NCBI GenBank assembly: GCA_021234155.1
Contig: JAJEKV010000044.1
Coordinates: forward strand, 10,204,777 to 10,268,776
Direction of reading: 5' to 3'
Length of the DNA: 64,000 nt
Source: Isoetes taiwanensis
Taxonomy: Eukaryota; Streptophyta; Lycopodiopsida; Isoetales; Isoetaceae
Both the position numbers and the translations under genes were made by a program. Below the pieces are notes generated by a model. It was not told where the DNA came from. It did not search any database and saw only the letters and a list, made by a program, of their open reading frames with translations. Below are positions 33,311 to 45,730 of the stretch, piece after piece. Within the stretch, counting starts at the first letter, position 1; each line of letters starts with the position of its first letter.

Positions 33311-36140
33311 GGAGGAGGAGTGGGCTTGTGTAGAATAATCACATATGAATAATCAAGTGGAAAGTTAAACCAACTCTTTAACAAAGCTCTCTATGGACTT
33401 ATCATTGTACAAACTCTAGCATTATATGGAGTTGCCTATATGTATGAGATGAACTTTGGTGACTATGCACACCCTTGACGTAAAGCTCTTAGATACTAGC
33501 TTTTGAATAGAGGTGGCACATGCATAAACTCCTTACAATTTGTGAGATGCTGCCAAAGTGTAGAGAAACGCCAGGATGATGAGAATTCGGTTAAAATTAA
33601 TCAGTGTGTTGATAAGACCTATGGTGGAGACAAGCTTTTCCTCTAGAAGCATGTGGTAAACTTAACTTGCTTTCTCACTTGATTATATCTTTAAAGCCAC
33701 AACACCTGGGGAGGATATGTTGTTAGCCTGAGGTGCCTGCCAGTTGATCTGGATGATTGGTTAATTGAGCACAGAAGATGACATTTTTGTGCCATTTGTA
33801 TTAAAAAGGTTATCTAAAATCCTATGAGCCATATTCCTATTACTACCCAGAAGAACTTCTAGTAGCATTAGTGCATGTTAGCGCTATCTGAGGATTCAAA
33901 ACATTCTGTTCAGAGCAAGATGGCACAGAAGGAGCATAAACCCAGAGTTAAAGCAGCAAAATCAGATGTGGAAGCATCAGAAACATCTGAAGGTGCCAAT
34001 GCCAAGAAATCTAAACCCGATAGGAATGATACAAGGATTAAAAAACATGTTGTAGGTTCCAAGTTGAAGAAGATACCGACATCAGGTTCGATGCAATTGC
34101 CATCGATTAATGAACCCATGATGGAGAGTCTACTCTTTCTAGGGTGGCTATAACACCAGATTTGAGGAATCGAGAGCATCAAGGGCAACACAGTGGAACT
34201 GGATTTGTGATAGGGCACTTGAATATGGCCCCTGAGCAGCAAGACATCAACATTTGCTAAATTTTGGGCAAACATGGCAGCATGACCTAATGTCTATCTA
34301 TCTATCCTCCAGGTTGTAAGCGAGTTATCAGCACTGGAACCATGATCTCTCAATGATGGATTTTATGGACTTGTCCATAAAAAACATGATCGGGAATATC
34401 ACGGAGATAAAAGCAGAGAACACAGCCCCTATACTTGTGCTCTCTTATCGAATCGTTTGAGGAACATATTGAAAGGGTGTTAGTTTCATCACAATCTATC
34501 AAGGAACATAAGTATCTGTTGGGAATTGCATCATGGGACTTTTACTAGTGATGGAAGGAATCTTGATAGTTTTAATGGTTTAGATTGGTTTGACGTATTC
34601 TAGCTTGGGTTAGTAAAGGAGATAATTGGATTATTCATAAAAGCATGCCAGCAAATTTTCGAATGTGAGAATAGAGGTGTTGTTTGATATAAGATAACGG
34701 CTTTTATGGCTTGATTGGTGTATGGGAAAAGTCAGAGCTACATAATAGAAGTTAACCTATGTAATGGGCATGGATATATGAGAGCAGGTGAGCAATGTCT
34801 ATCCAGGTTACTTTTATAGCTTAAGGAATTTGATAAGTATTCTATACATTAAAAAGGTGTCTTTGAGAGAATTTATATTGTAGACTATGAATGTAATCGT
34901 TCTAGGCTCTCTTATATTGATTATCTGTGTTTTATAGCCTTGAGATACCCAGATTGGGGGACTTAACTATGTATTTTACATGTCACTTTTTGGATTTGGC
35001 CACCCAAGAAGTTTCATGTGAGCATAAATCGAGTTCGATTTGAGCATCTATGTTGCCAATCCTCTATAGAAAATGGTAGATTTATTTTATGGATGAAGTT
35101 GCATTAGGCTTGGTTCGATTATACTTAAGTTTTGCCACATCATAGACATAGTTAAACATTTGAGTTTGATTTCAAACTTGCATATGCCAAATTTGCCATT
35201 GATGGTCAATACTCTTGATCTATGTAACAGACATCTTAACTGGACTTGCTTATTATGTTTAGCAAGCTCGGCAAGCTTGAAAAGTTATGAGGTGGTGTGT
35301 GTACGATAATGCACTCAAGTATTGAGGCAGCTTGTGCTTGTTAAGGTCATAGAAGTGTCCTGAAAGGATCTTCGTTTCACGTTAAGTGTTCTTCTTTTTT
35401 TCTTTTTCTTTTTTGGTATGATTAAGATGCCACATATGAAGAGACTTATTTATAAATGAAAAGTATTTATTGGTGAGACATCTCTACGCGTATACTGGAA
35501 TCGTAAGACGGAGTTGATTGCCTCTTGAAATTATTTTGAGCTCTAATTCAAGTAAAGCTTTCCATGCATGTTACAGATCATGAAACAAAGTTAATTTTAA
35601 AGAAGCTTATTGTTTCACGTTAACAGACTCCATTTAGTGAGATGAATAGCACCTTGGTGATGTTTAGAGGAGGCATAAGTAGCCAAGATTATTTATCAAG
35701 AGACACGAGCTGTTTACGTACAAAGTGCTTAATTAATGTTGTCAAGGACTTCAAGATGAATATGGTTTAATGGTATAGATGATTAACACTAATATGTTGA
35801 GAAGAAGAGGAGTTCCCTGTAGATTTGCAGCTTGTAATTTCACTTGTTACAATGCATGTACGCTTTCAATTCGGCTAAGGAAGTGCAGTGCTCCAATGGG
35901 AAAATGGAAATCTGGGTTTGATTCCTTAGGATAGAGACTTTAATGTCTGAAGAAGATTAATGCGGTATAAGCAAGTTCGATTAACTCGTTGATTGTGTAA
36001 ATTATTATATTCATGACAGCTAGCAAGGGAAAGAAGAATGATTATGGTGATAACTTGGCGTTATTTTATAATTGGTCATGAAGGTTTAATTCTATGATCG
36101 ATTGGATACTCCATTATTTTAGAACGACCCATGAAGACAT
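33311..36140. other. Probable decayed LTR retrotransposon interior
   Basis: No intact gene. A Lys-rich frame at 33875-34153 (KMAQKEHKPRVKAAKSDVEA...) is open but unrecognised. The stretch ends in a polypurine tract (36150-36162), so it is probably the eroded internal region of an LTR element. I could not identify pol motifs with confidence. Confidence 0.35.
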
Positions 36141-36149
36141 CGGTTAAAT

Positions 36150-38400
36150 TTTAGAAGGGGAGAATGTAATAAGTGTGGCTCGTTAGCAGGCATATAATTT
36201 GCATTTGCCTATCAATGATTATTGGGAATATTCCAATTGGCTATTATATGAGGAATACATACAATATATGAGAAGTTTATACAAAATTCATGTGATAAAA
36301 GCAAGGGGCATCAGTTTCTGTGAGGGTTTCTGGAAGGAGGCAGAAGGAGCAATTTCTGGACAGTTTAGCCGGCCAAACTTTGGAGCATCATATCATATCT
36401 CGGCAACCCGAGATCCAATTCAGATAATTTTACTTTGCTGGAAAGATTTTCGAATCAGCTTTCTAGATTGGGTTTGATAAGGTCGGAACTCATCCCTATG
36501 AGAGAGATATGGCAACCCCTGAGAACAGAACCACTGACACGCTCTCATCTATCTGTGCTCCATATCCGTATCCCCCAACAACATCAGAAGGGCCTCCTTT
36601 AAGCTGAGAATATCCCCAGGATTTGGGTCCTTGGGGTGATCAGAGTGAAGTTGTGTCACATTGCACCATTGTATCTCTTTGTACAGCTTGCTTCATGGAG
36701 CTAGGAGCTGAAAGGAGGAGATATTTTCAACAGAAAACAATTAGGAGTCGTCAAAAGACCATCGTTGAAGTGGTTCTCAGGTGGGTGGTTTGCCGCTTAC
36801 ACCAAGGGATACTTAGATTGCTTAGATTGTTCTTGTTGTTGAAGAAAAGAATCAGGATTTAATGATTTGAATTAAGAGTATTAAAGGAATCTGAGTGAAC
36901 TTGAATGTGATAATGTGGAATTGAATGTCCTTTGCTATGGTGGAATATAAGAGGAAGTAAGAAATAAGCTAAGATTTCGGGAATAGTCTTTAGAATTGTA
37001 GATAGTAGGGCAGACTTCAATGGAGTAAAGGGGATCCTGGCAACAACAATATAGAGATTGTTCTGCTTGGCAGATTCCAAAACTCAATTGGAACCTTGGA
37101 GATCAAGTAGCTTATGGGGGCTGCATGGAGGTTCTAACAAGGACACGAAAGGCGCCACTGGCTCCATGAGACAAGAAGCTAATTTAGAAGATAAAGATGT
37201 ATATGTACCTTTGGTGATTAGATTGACGTTAAGATGCTAAAATAAACTATGATATAGAATTGCACTGCTAACGTGGAGGTAATGTGAGATACATAAGAGG
37301 ATGTATGCCACAACTGCCTAGAGAAGCTTATGGAAGCTTATGGAGTATGTCAATGGCATGGAGTATTTTTGGCTAAATAAAATGCTAAGCTATGTAATTG
37401 ATTTATTAGTAAGAAAAATATGCTAACATACTGAATTGCATATGAGTATTCTGTAAATGCATATGAGTACACTGTAAAATGTTCACTCCTTATGGAGGGA
37501 GTGACTCTGGAGAAGCATGCTGGTGGAAGCATGTTGTAGTTGCTAGGTGATCCTTATACCTTATATTGATGTAAATTATAGGGATATCATGATTGCTTGG
37601 GAATAGAATATTCTGTCATCCTGGAATAAGCTTTTCCTATGTGAAGGAAAATACTAGACCTTCTATGTATTCTTTTATAATGTATCTAAACATGCTAAAT
37701 GCTCAGATACCATGGTTACGTATCAATGTTGAACTATGTTAGCATGTTCTTGTTGAATATTTGACATCATAATGTGGTAGAACATGAATGTGATCTGTTC
37801 TCTATGATATCATTACAAGTGTTATATATTGTTCCTGGTAAATGCATAGAAAATGCATGTGAATTTTGACTTTTGATTCTTGGATCATACGATGATAAAT
37901 ATGGTTTAAACTCTAACACGTGGGCCATGTGCTAAGTTCTTGGCTGATGCATGAGTGCATATTCTCTGAGCCCGAAGTCCATTTGCGGTGACTTGGACTT
38001 GTAGTTGTTTCTTGTTCTTGACATCGGGCATTGTCACCCCAGCGAGGGTGCTTCGTCACGGCTTGGAAGTGGTCCCCTAGCGTTGAACGCAAGCTAAAAG
38101 GGTGTGTACACATGAGGTTTAACTCGCCTGTATCTGCTACAGGACATGATCAGCCCGGTTAGCCTTCATAGAACCGGAGTAGGCACTGCATGCCTATGGA
38201 TGTCTTATAGTTATTTCATGGTTTCTCACAGTCTCGTGGTTAAATCTTGGTTATTGTAAGGTTATGACATGTGCATTTACAACTTATTTGGATGGTCTGA
38301 TGATGTTCTGGTTCTTATTACCATTGTTCATGTTATATGCTAATACTGCATTGCTGGTTTCTAGCATAGAGGGATTCTTAAGTGAGGCATCTAAGTCTAA
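36150..38400 (+). mobile_element. Polypurine tract and LTR-like sequence (boundaries uncertain)
   Basis: TTTTAGAAGGGGAGAATG at 36147-36164 is a typical gypsy polypurine tract followed by a TG LTR start (TGTAATAAGTGTGGCTCG). The sequence beyond lacks coding content and has LTR-like composition, including CCCGAAGTCCATTTGCGGTG and CTAGCGTTGAACGCAAGC near 37970-38100. No second LTR or target duplication was found, so the right end is a guess. Confidence 0.4.
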
Positions 38401-38606
38401 GAATTATCCTTGTGATTGGTACATCGTACATGTTTCTTGTTAATTATGCCAGCATTTTCTAAATGCCTCAAAACCCCACTTGGTCTTTAAGATAACCCCC
38501 ATGTTCATCGACACAAGTTTGGAGTGCCTGATTCATTGCCATCTCCAATGCATTTGTGCTGACCTCTAATGTTAGCAATGTCTGCTTTGATTGGCAGTTA
38601 TTCGAG

Positions 38607-38730
38607 CTTCTTAGATATAGAGAGGTATTAAGTATGATTATTCTTCGTTTTCTCTGTATTCCTTCGAGCTTCTTAGATATAGAGAGGTATTAAATATGAT
38701 TATTCTTTGTTTTCTCTGTATTCCTCTACG
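38607..38730. repeat. Tandem duplication, about 64-bp unit
   Basis: TCGAGCTTCTTAGATATAGA through TTTTCTCTGTATTCC is present twice in tandem, with two or three substitutions (TATTAAGTATG versus TATTAAATATG; CTTCG versus CTTTG). It suggests a fairly recent slippage or unequal exchange. Confidence 0.9.
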
Positions 38731-38734
38731 ACAT

Positions 38735-39515
38735 GCCTAATTTATGCATGATGACATGCTCTATTTCAAATATGTTGAGAGTGAGCAAATATGGAAAACA
38801 TTGAGCAACTTCGTTGATGCATCAAGCAGTTCCAAGTCTAGAAGCATAAATGCAAAGGCTTCTAAGAGAGGCATTAATTAGAGCAACATCCACCATTGTT
38901 GCCTTATCATTTACAGGTTCCCAATTTATGCCCAACAACGTTGGGCACCATTACTGGTACTTGCATCCTTTTTAACCTTTGAGATGTATACGACAAATAT
39001 CTTGCAATGGTGACCTATTGGTGGAGGATGAGGTCTCCACAAAGAGGCGGAACCTGCTCTCTTGGACTGCATCCTTGTTGAGCACTATCGTGCATTAGCA
39101 GGTTAGTCTGCTTAGAAAGTCTAGTCCCATTGATTCTAGATTACTTCAAGCAAATTGGTTTAGGAATATTGATCCACAATGTCAAGAGGTATATCTCAAT
39201 GTAAAGTAGTGCTAAGTAATGAGCAGATACCTTTTTCATGACTATCTCTCAACAATTTGTTTATCTATCCATGATCTTAGAAATGTTAAAATCTAAGCTG
39301 GGAAATCAAGTGGCAACCATGGAGGATCAGGGCCCGCTGCCATTAATTATGAAACACTTTTTATTTTGGCTTAGAAAAAATAGGATCATTCTCGTGTTTG
39401 TTTGAGGTGTAGGTGTCTTCACACTAAGCGATTCATTATAATTCACATTTTTTTTTTTATTTATATCGTTTAACAAAAAAAATATCTGGTTGAATCATAG
39501 AGGTAGCTTCCTAGA
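38735..39515. other. Upstream region of the thioredoxin gene
   Basis: No coding region recognised. The last 150 bp before the gene are AT-rich and include GCCACGTAG (39540-39548), a CACGT core. No clear TATA box can be fixed. Confidence 0.35.
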
Positions 39516-39651
39516 CAAATAAATGGCCTGCAAAAGTATGCCACGTAGATATCATATCTATACACTTGTACCCTTGCATTCCCACAAATTGGACGTCGGC
39601 CCATCCCTAAAAGAAGAATTTCTTCCATTCCGGCGATCAATCCCTGCAGAT

Positions 39652-40545
39652 ATGGCGTCCGGGGCCGTCGCAGCACTCTTGTCGCCCTCTTTGCCTCACC
39701 GGACCTTCACAAACGGTACATTTTGTGCCAAATTTAGCTCAAATCCCCTGTTTCTTCCCCCTTCTCACAAATCCAGCAGACAGATTTCAATCTCGGCCTC
39801 TGCCGCTGCAACACGAGGCAAGAAATCAGAAGGCGAGAAAAAAGATGCAAAAGATCCGGTTCCGATGATTTCTACAATAGATGAATTCGAGGCCACTCTT
39901 AAAGAGGCGAAAAACAGGTTAGTTGTAGTAGAATATGCAGCAAGCCATAGCGTAAATAGCAAAAAGATTTATCCGGCTATGGTAGAATTAAGCCGGAGCT
40001 GTCCAGATGTGGTCTTTAGGTTAATATTAGGCGATGAGTCTGATGATACAAAGGAACTCTGTCGGAGAGCAAATATAACAAAGGTACCATATTTCATATT
40101 TTATAAAAATGAAGAGGTAGTGCACGAAGAAGAAGGAATGGATGAAGATATGCTTCTTGGGGATGTGCTGTATTATGGAGAGACAGGAAATTTAATCCGG
40201 CAGCTCCATGGCAAGGCAGATGTAGAAGAGTTAATGAACCAGAGTGCAAATGGAGATGGCAGATTGCTTGTGTTAGATGTAGGGCTTAAGCACTGCGGCC
40301 CTTGTGTGAAGGTTTATCCTACTGTGGTTAAACTTGCAAGGAAGATGCAGGATACTGCCATTTTTGCTAGATTGGATGGGGATGAAAGTGAAGATTGCAT
40401 GGAGTATTTGAGGAATATGAACGTTGTGGAAGTTCCTACCTTTGTTTTCATCAAGAATGGTGAGATTTGTGGTAGATATGTTGGCTCTAGCAGAGGCGAA
40501 CTTATTGGAGAGATCCTCAGGTACCAAGGAGTGAAAATAACTTAG
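39652..40545 (+). CDS. CDSP32: Chloroplast double-thioredoxin protein (CDSP32-like)
   Basis: I take the ATG at 39652 ([16 protein letters not shown]), giving 297 residues, close to the roughly 300 of plant CDSP32. An upstream in-frame ATG at 39523 would add 43 residues unlike a transit peptide. Residues 1 to about 55 are Ser/Ala-rich with basic residues and no acidic ones, as expected for a chloroplast transit peptide. The first thioredoxin fold (about 70-180) has no Cxx[18 protein letters not shown]. The second (about 185-297) has the active site [24 protein letters not shown]32 is a stromal thioredoxin that reduces peroxiredoxins and methionine sulfoxide reductase and is induced by drought and oxidative stress. 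The single open frame lacks introns and breaks. Confidence 0.92.
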   Translation: MASGAVAALLSPSLPHRTFTNGTFCAKFSSNPLFLPPSHKSSRQISISASAAATRGKKSEGEKKDAKDPVPMISTIDEFEATLKEAKNRLVVVEYAASHSVNSKKIYPAMVELSRSCPDVVFRLILGDESDDTKELCRRANITKVPYFIFYKNEEVVHEEEGMDEDMLLGDVLYYGETGNLIRQLHGKADVEELMNQSANGDGRLLVLDVGLKHCGPCVKVYPTVVKLARKMQDTAIFARLDGDESEDCMEYLRNMNVVEVPTFVFIKNGEICGRYVGSSRGELIGEILRYQGVKIT

Positions 40546-41340
40546 TTCACTTTCAATTCATGGTGTATATTCTCTATGTCAAGGTGGAAAGATTTTGCTA
40601 TAATTTATACAAGTGATATGATGACCTATATTGATTCAAACAACAGAATGAATTCTATGCTGGTATTTGGTGTATGGTGATTCCTAAAGAACATGAAGAG
40701 GAGAGGTCGTTGAGAATGGTATATATACAAGTCCCTTGATATTTAGGGACTGTGTGAGGTTGACCGTTATTTGTTAGAGTTAATGTGTAGTATTGCATTG
40801 CAAAAGGGTCCCTGCTATAAGATTGGAATGGTATGAAGTTGACTCTGCAATTGAAGATTTAGTAAATTTCTTCACGATACCTTAATAATATGTTAGATTA
40901 TTCAATTATCTCTAAACCAACGATCTGGCTTTAGAGGATTACTAGCGAACATTGTATAACTCTTTTTTCTTCTTCTTTGTTTCAATTCATATTCTACCAT
41001 TGAGACATGTGCGGAATTTAGTGTAGATCATATGAAGATGTTGTAGCCTCAAAGAACTAATAGATCAAAGAAGCAGAATAGAGATATTACTTGAGAAAGA
41101 AGATTTTACGTTTAAGGACTGTGATACAAAGACATGCACAAGTTCAGAAAACATTTTTACGACTCTGGCTAAGCCAAAAGAAATAATTGATTAAGTATGT
41201 GCATGACCAAACATACCATAATCTCAGGTAATAGAGGCTAAGGCAGATCATTTGGGGTGTCCAATAATTTTTTGGGGCCATCCGATGGTGGCATATGCCA
41301 GAGCATATGCCACGCCATCAAATTCCAGCCCTCGAATGGA
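40546..41340. other. 3' flank of the thioredoxin gene
   Basis: AT-rich 3' untranslated and intergenic sequence; no further gene. Near its end (41284-41323) a hairpin of GATGGTGGCATATGC with GCATATGCCACGCCATC is present. Confidence 0.5.
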
Positions 41341-41454
41341 AGTCAAGATAGGGTCAAATCCCCTATATTTGACTTACCCCTATCAGCCAAGCAAACCATT
41401 GATAATGTAAATAAATACAATCTTTCAAATTTCAAAGTCTGGCCAAACAAACAA

Positions 41455-41548
41455 TGAGCCTGGGGAGTCGAACCCCAGTATAAGTTCCGACGCTCATCCA
41501 AGCATACTAGGAATCCCACAAGAGGGATGCCTAGTATGCTTAGGGGCC
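41455..41548 (-). repeat. tRNA-like B-box and hairpin, possible SINE
   Basis: On the minus strand ACTGGGGTTCGACTCCCCAG (about 41480-41461) contains a perfect pol III B-box (GGTTCGANTCC). Upstream on that strand lies an 18-bp hairpin (AAGCATACTAGGAATCCC with GGGATGCCTAGTATGCTT, 41499-41541). I cannot fold a cloverleaf or find a clear A-box, so this is at best a tRNA-derived SINE or relic. Confidence 0.35.
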
Positions 41549-41559
41549 GAAGCCCTGCC

Positions 41560-42630
41560 AGGTTTGAAGAACACCTGCTCCACAACACCAGATTTAAAGA
41601 ACACTTGCTCAAGAAGCCACCCAAATCCTCCACAAAAAAACTTTGAATCGGTTGGGCGTTTCCCTAAGAGCTCCATGGAAATAGTGATGTAAAGGAAGAA
41701 ACAAGCAGAGAGCTCCATGAAGACCCAAGAAGCAAAGCTTCTGAAACAAGCTGCGAAGCTTTTGAAGCAAAACGATGGGAAAACCTCAAGACTTGTTCAA
41801 AAATGTAACCAGCAAGACCTGCGGGAAGAGCTCATATCCAGATCTGTCAAACTAGTTAGGATTATGTGCTTGCCCCAGCGAAACCCCAAAGCTAAACAAA
41901 GCCCAACAAAACTAGTACCTGCACAATAAAGAACAAAAGCTAGTTCTGTAAAAAACCAACCAAAAAAATAAAAAAACCCATTCGCACAACACCCCTGTGT
42001 TGTTAAGAAAAGAAGTAAGAGGAATGGCTATGGCTGCCTTGTGTTAAGAGTCGCAGAGCACAGGGACGCCATAAACAGTGATCAGATGCCACAGTATAAG
42101 AGTAGCTCACTGCCATCGCCCTTCCACCACCAAGCCGAAATCGGCTTTCAAATGAGGATAAGAACATGCCCTCTTTCTTCCAAATCCGCAACATACCCTC
42201 CCTTCCAAATCCATCTGTCAAAAACCACCATCAGAAATGAAACAAAAGGGACTAAAAGCAAGCAACAATTCCTATAGAAGTACCATTTCCTACAGAAGAA
42301 ATGGAGCGCCACAGTGCCTGCACAAGCATGGCGCCGCCATCGCCGCCATAGCAGCCATAGCCGCCTGCCGCATCGGCATCCTTTGAGCCTAAACGCCAGA
42401 GAGATAAAACCCCAGATTCGATTCTTCTATTTCGAATCCACAGTACCACCGTCAGCATTTACGGTATTCTTATACGAATACCATCCAAAAACCTTTGACA
42501 ATCTTAAGTTACAAAAATACGGTTCGTGATCGGGCACACATTATTATGCCATCTTCCTTGCACCTTCCTATTTACATTCAACAACCAAGATTTTGTCTTC
42601 CCCTTTGATTGAGCGGCTTAGATTCATGGT
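41560..42630. other. Intergenic, A-rich, no gene recognised
   Basis: Contains a Lys/Gln-rich short frame (41717-41929) and an Ala/Ala-coding GC patch (42320-42375). Neither has a known domain. Confidence 0.45.
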
Positions 42631-42639
42631 GCATGCCCC

Positions 42640-43500
42640 ATGCATGCCCCTAGATTCTCTTATATTCTTGCATGCTCTTGAAGACTCCACTAGGTTCCCT
42701 CAAGATTCCTTGAGATTCTATCAAGATTCCTTTACAGTCCCTTAAGTTTCCCATATTCCCTCAAGATTCCTTGAGATTCCATCAAGATTCCTTTACATTC
42801 CCTTAGATTTCCCATATTTCTTGACGATTCCCCTCTATTCTTTATAATTTCTAAAGATTCCCCTAGAATACTCAAAATTCCATGAAGATTCCTTGGATTC
42901 TCTAATATTTCCATAGATCCCCCTGGATTCTCCAAGATTCTACAAAGATTCTTATAGATTCTATACAAATTCTCCTATATTCTCTAAGATTCCTTTAAAA
43001 ATCTATGAATATTCTAATATTCTACGAGGATTCACATGAATTTCTCAAAGATTCCCCTAGATCACCTTAAGATTCCCCTAGATCACCTTAAGATTCCCCT
43101 ATGTCCCCTAAGGTTCCATAAGGATTCCCCAAGGTTCTCATAATATACCCTTGATTTTCAAAGATTATCCCAAGATTCTATCCAGATTTTCGTTGATTCC
43201 CTTAGATTCTATGAAGATCCTGCTATATTATCCAAGGTTTCATCAAGATTCCCCTAGATTTCAAAGATTCTCTCAAGATTCCCTAAGATTCTATCAAGAT
43301 TCCCCATAGATTCTCTCAAGATTCTCGCATGGTTTCTCTTGAGATTCCCTTACATTCCCAAAGATTATCCCAAGATTCCCCTAGATTCCCAAGATTCACT
43401 TAAATTCTCCTACATCCTCAAAGATTTTGTGAAGATTTCCCTAAATCCCCCTAGAATCCCAAAAATCATCCCAAGATTCCTCTACATTCTCAAGATTCCA
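42640..43500. repeat. Degenerate AAGATTCCC / AGATTCTC satellite
   Basis: About 860 bp consist almost entirely of variants of a 9-11-base unit, (C/T)AAGATTCC(C/T)(C/T)TAGATTCT. ATTC occurs dozens of times, with CCTTGAGATTC, ATCAAGATTCC and CCCTAGATTCC variants. The strand is strongly C+T over G biased. No open frame is meaningful here. The satellite abuts a LINE fragment. Confidence 0.85.
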
Positions 43501-43559
43501 TGTCGACTCTCCTAGACTCTCTTAGGTTCTTTAAAGATTCCTCTAGATTTGCTAAATTC

Positions 43560-43845
43560 AGACACCGTTCTCATTCTTTGCAGATTGAAAAGGGACGAGA
43601 ACAAGGGATCCCAAGAGAGCTGCGTTTCTGCCCATGTTGTTTTGAAGCACAAGTGGAGGATGAAGACCATGCTTTGATTAGATGCTCGGTCTTTGAGTAT
43701 ATACGAGAAAGTCACCATATCATGTGTAGATCTCTATCAAAGCTATTCGATCTTTCTCCATTAGATCTCAGAGCATATCTTTATGAATATCTTAAATCTA
43801 GAAATGAGTTATTAGCTCTATATAAGATGGCTGAAAACTTGCTCT
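43560..43845 (+). mobile_element. LINE C-terminal fragment fused to another repeat
   Basis: The frame contains RHRSHSLQIEKGREQGIPRE then LRFCPCCFEAQVEDEDHALI RC-type zinc motif (C-x2-C...EDEDHAL-x2-C). It is homologous to the frames at about 31.7 kb (QCCHMQIVEDEHHALQEC) and 51.7 kb (ACCQLQVIEDESHTLLSC). From about 43843 onward the frame (YGVEHCYSRCTLLVSKL) is encoded by an unrelated dispersed repeat, so the ORF is a chimera of two repeats. The LINE 3' UTR and tail are missing. Confidence 0.8.
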
Positions 43846-44300
43846 ATGGTGTGGAGCACTGTTATTCTAGGTGTACACTGTTAGTTTCTAAGTTGTTGCT
43901 ATCAAAGGCATCATAGTTAATAGATTATCCTCATGGGAGAATGGTTCTGAGGTAAGGTTTGCATTGTGTGGATTGGGAGCATCTTCCTTGTCGTAGCTAC
44001 ATTAATGATAGTTAGGCTTATGGCTTCCTCAACGTGTTTGGATTCCGATCATTATCTTCGACAGTAACCTAGCTACTTCAACTTGGGAAGGTTGTATGGG
44101 CAACATATATAAGAAGCAGTATAATCTAGGCACATGTATAGTAAACATTCTAATGAACACCACATGTCATGGTCCATTATTCCATTGTTGTCTTGGTATT
44201 TGATTATGTCTAATTGGAACCTCCGGGGTCGGACTTCTAGGTTCGGTGGCCTAGGTTGCTCCGGCATGCTCATGTCCATATGTGATACCCTGTGGTATTC
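43843..44300 (+). repeat. Dispersed repeat copy 1, left part
   Basis: Matches 48652-49118 closely (GGTGTACACTGT, CTTATGGCTTCCTC, CCTCCGGGGTCGGACTTCTA, GATACCCTGTGGTATTC). It is interrupted after TATTC by the 1550-bp insertion and resumes at 45851. Confidence 0.9.
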
Positions 44301-44810
44301 ACACAACCAACATATAACAACCAACACATAACAACCATTGACATTAACAACCAACACATAACTACCATTGACATTAATTAACACAACCATTGGGTCCAAC
44401 ACATTTAAATTAAAATCCCCCTTAAACCCCATTTGGTTTGGGTGCATATTTACACGGGGGGTGACTCCGGGCAACGAGAACTGTTGGATAGGCATATTCA
44501 CCCCTTATTCCTTAATCTACACCGTACGTAAAGTTTCTCGTTTGTGGGGTATGCAAGTACAAAATTTGACTGTATAACAAGATTCGCAAAATACTATAAG
44601 ATTTCAAGCGGAATACTATATGGTGTTGATTTCGTACGTGCAAAATATGCCCTACGTCACCCCCCGTGTGAATATGCACCCAAACCAAAGGGGATTTAAG
44701 GGGGATTTTAATTTAAATGTGTTGGACCCAATGGTTGTGTTAATTAATGTCAATGGTAGTTATGTGTTGGTTGTTAATGTCAATGGTTGTTATGTGTTGG
44801 GGGATTTAAT
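44301..44810. repeat. Long foldback inside the insertion
   Basis: The left arm (44301-44462: AACAACCAACACATAAC..., GGGTCCAACACATTTAAATT, GGTTTGGGTGCATATTTACA, CGGGGGGTGAC) is the reverse complement of the right arm (about 44655-44805). They flank a loop of about 190 bp (GTTGGATAGGCATATTCACC...). It would form a stem of about 150 bp. Confidence 0.9.
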
Positions 44811-45524
44811 TTTTGTATGTTGGATGTTAATGGTTTGTGTTGCAAAAATTTTTTTTGGCCCCTTCGGGGCCTTAGGGACGTCACCCCCTCCCCTCCCCCC
44901 GGTGTGACAAAAATTTTAGAATTCAAACCAGAAAAAAACTAGAATTCATTTGAGGCTTTCATCACCTGTAGCTTTTGAATTTGATCACAATAAAACAAAT
45001 AGAACATAAGTAAAAGTTACCATAAAGATAGAGCAGATTGATCCCATTATTCTGAAAGTCATAAAGTTTGCAACACCCATACACAAACATTTTTCAACTG
45101 GAATTTAACAGCAGCCTTTGGTCTCCATGGATTCTTGTGGTGAGAAACCAAAGTGGGAAACTTTTCTGCTTGTTAGCACAAGGATCTAGAACTTCTAGAA
45201 GCCTTGGAATTTGCTTAATAACTGCCTCAAAATCTAAAAATGCATGGTAATTTTTTGCAAGCTTCATTCGAAATGAGCCATAAAACAATATCCAATAGCG
45301 CAATCCTGTATTAATCAGCTGGTAGGATGTGAAAGCCTACCAAACCCGGTCGAAAAAATCCTGTTTTAGCATACATAACTTAACCAAACATGTCCATATC
45401 ATACACTATCAAAAAGATCTCGGAGAGAGCTTTCCAAAGCAATACAAATTATCTCAAACAGAGCTCTGGATCAAAAGTTATGATAAGAAATGTGTTGTCG
45501 GCGGGGAAACTGCACTACATGCGC

Positions 45525-45730
45525 CCTTCAAGCCCTTCATGTGCCCATTATGCACCACACACACAAAAAGAGGGCTTTTGTTGTGAGCCATTGGTTGTTG
45601 ACCATTGAAAAAAAGGCTAAAATCAATGGCCCTTCATGTGCCCATTATGCACCACACGCACAAAAAAAGGGCTTTTGTTGTGAGCCATTGGTTGTTGATT
45701 GAAAAAAAAAGGCTAAAATCAATGGCTCAG
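45525..45730. repeat. Minisatellite in the insertion, 2-3 units
   Basis: The unit ATGTGCCCATTATGCACCAC, then ACACACAAAAAGAGGGCTTT and TGTTGTGAGCCATTGGTTGTTGA is repeated. The same minisatellite is expanded to many more copies, inverted, at 52.78-53.53 kb. Confidence 0.85.

Noticed and set aside
33001-33384. 131-codon minus-strand frame (ILFYS repeats)
   Set aside because: It is a translation of the TAGAA pentamer array.
33875-34153. Lys-rich 92-codon frame as a host nuclear-protein gene
   Set aside because: No recognised domain, low complexity, and it lies in what looks like an eroded retroelement interior.
36163-38400. Complete LTR retrotransposon ending here
   Set aside because: A polypurine tract is visible, but I found no second LTR, PBS, target duplication or certain pol motif, so only an uncertain LTR-like feature is reported.
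41455-41548. tRNA gene
   Set aside because: Only the T-arm/B-box-like part is convincing. No acceptor, D or anticodon arms could be paired.
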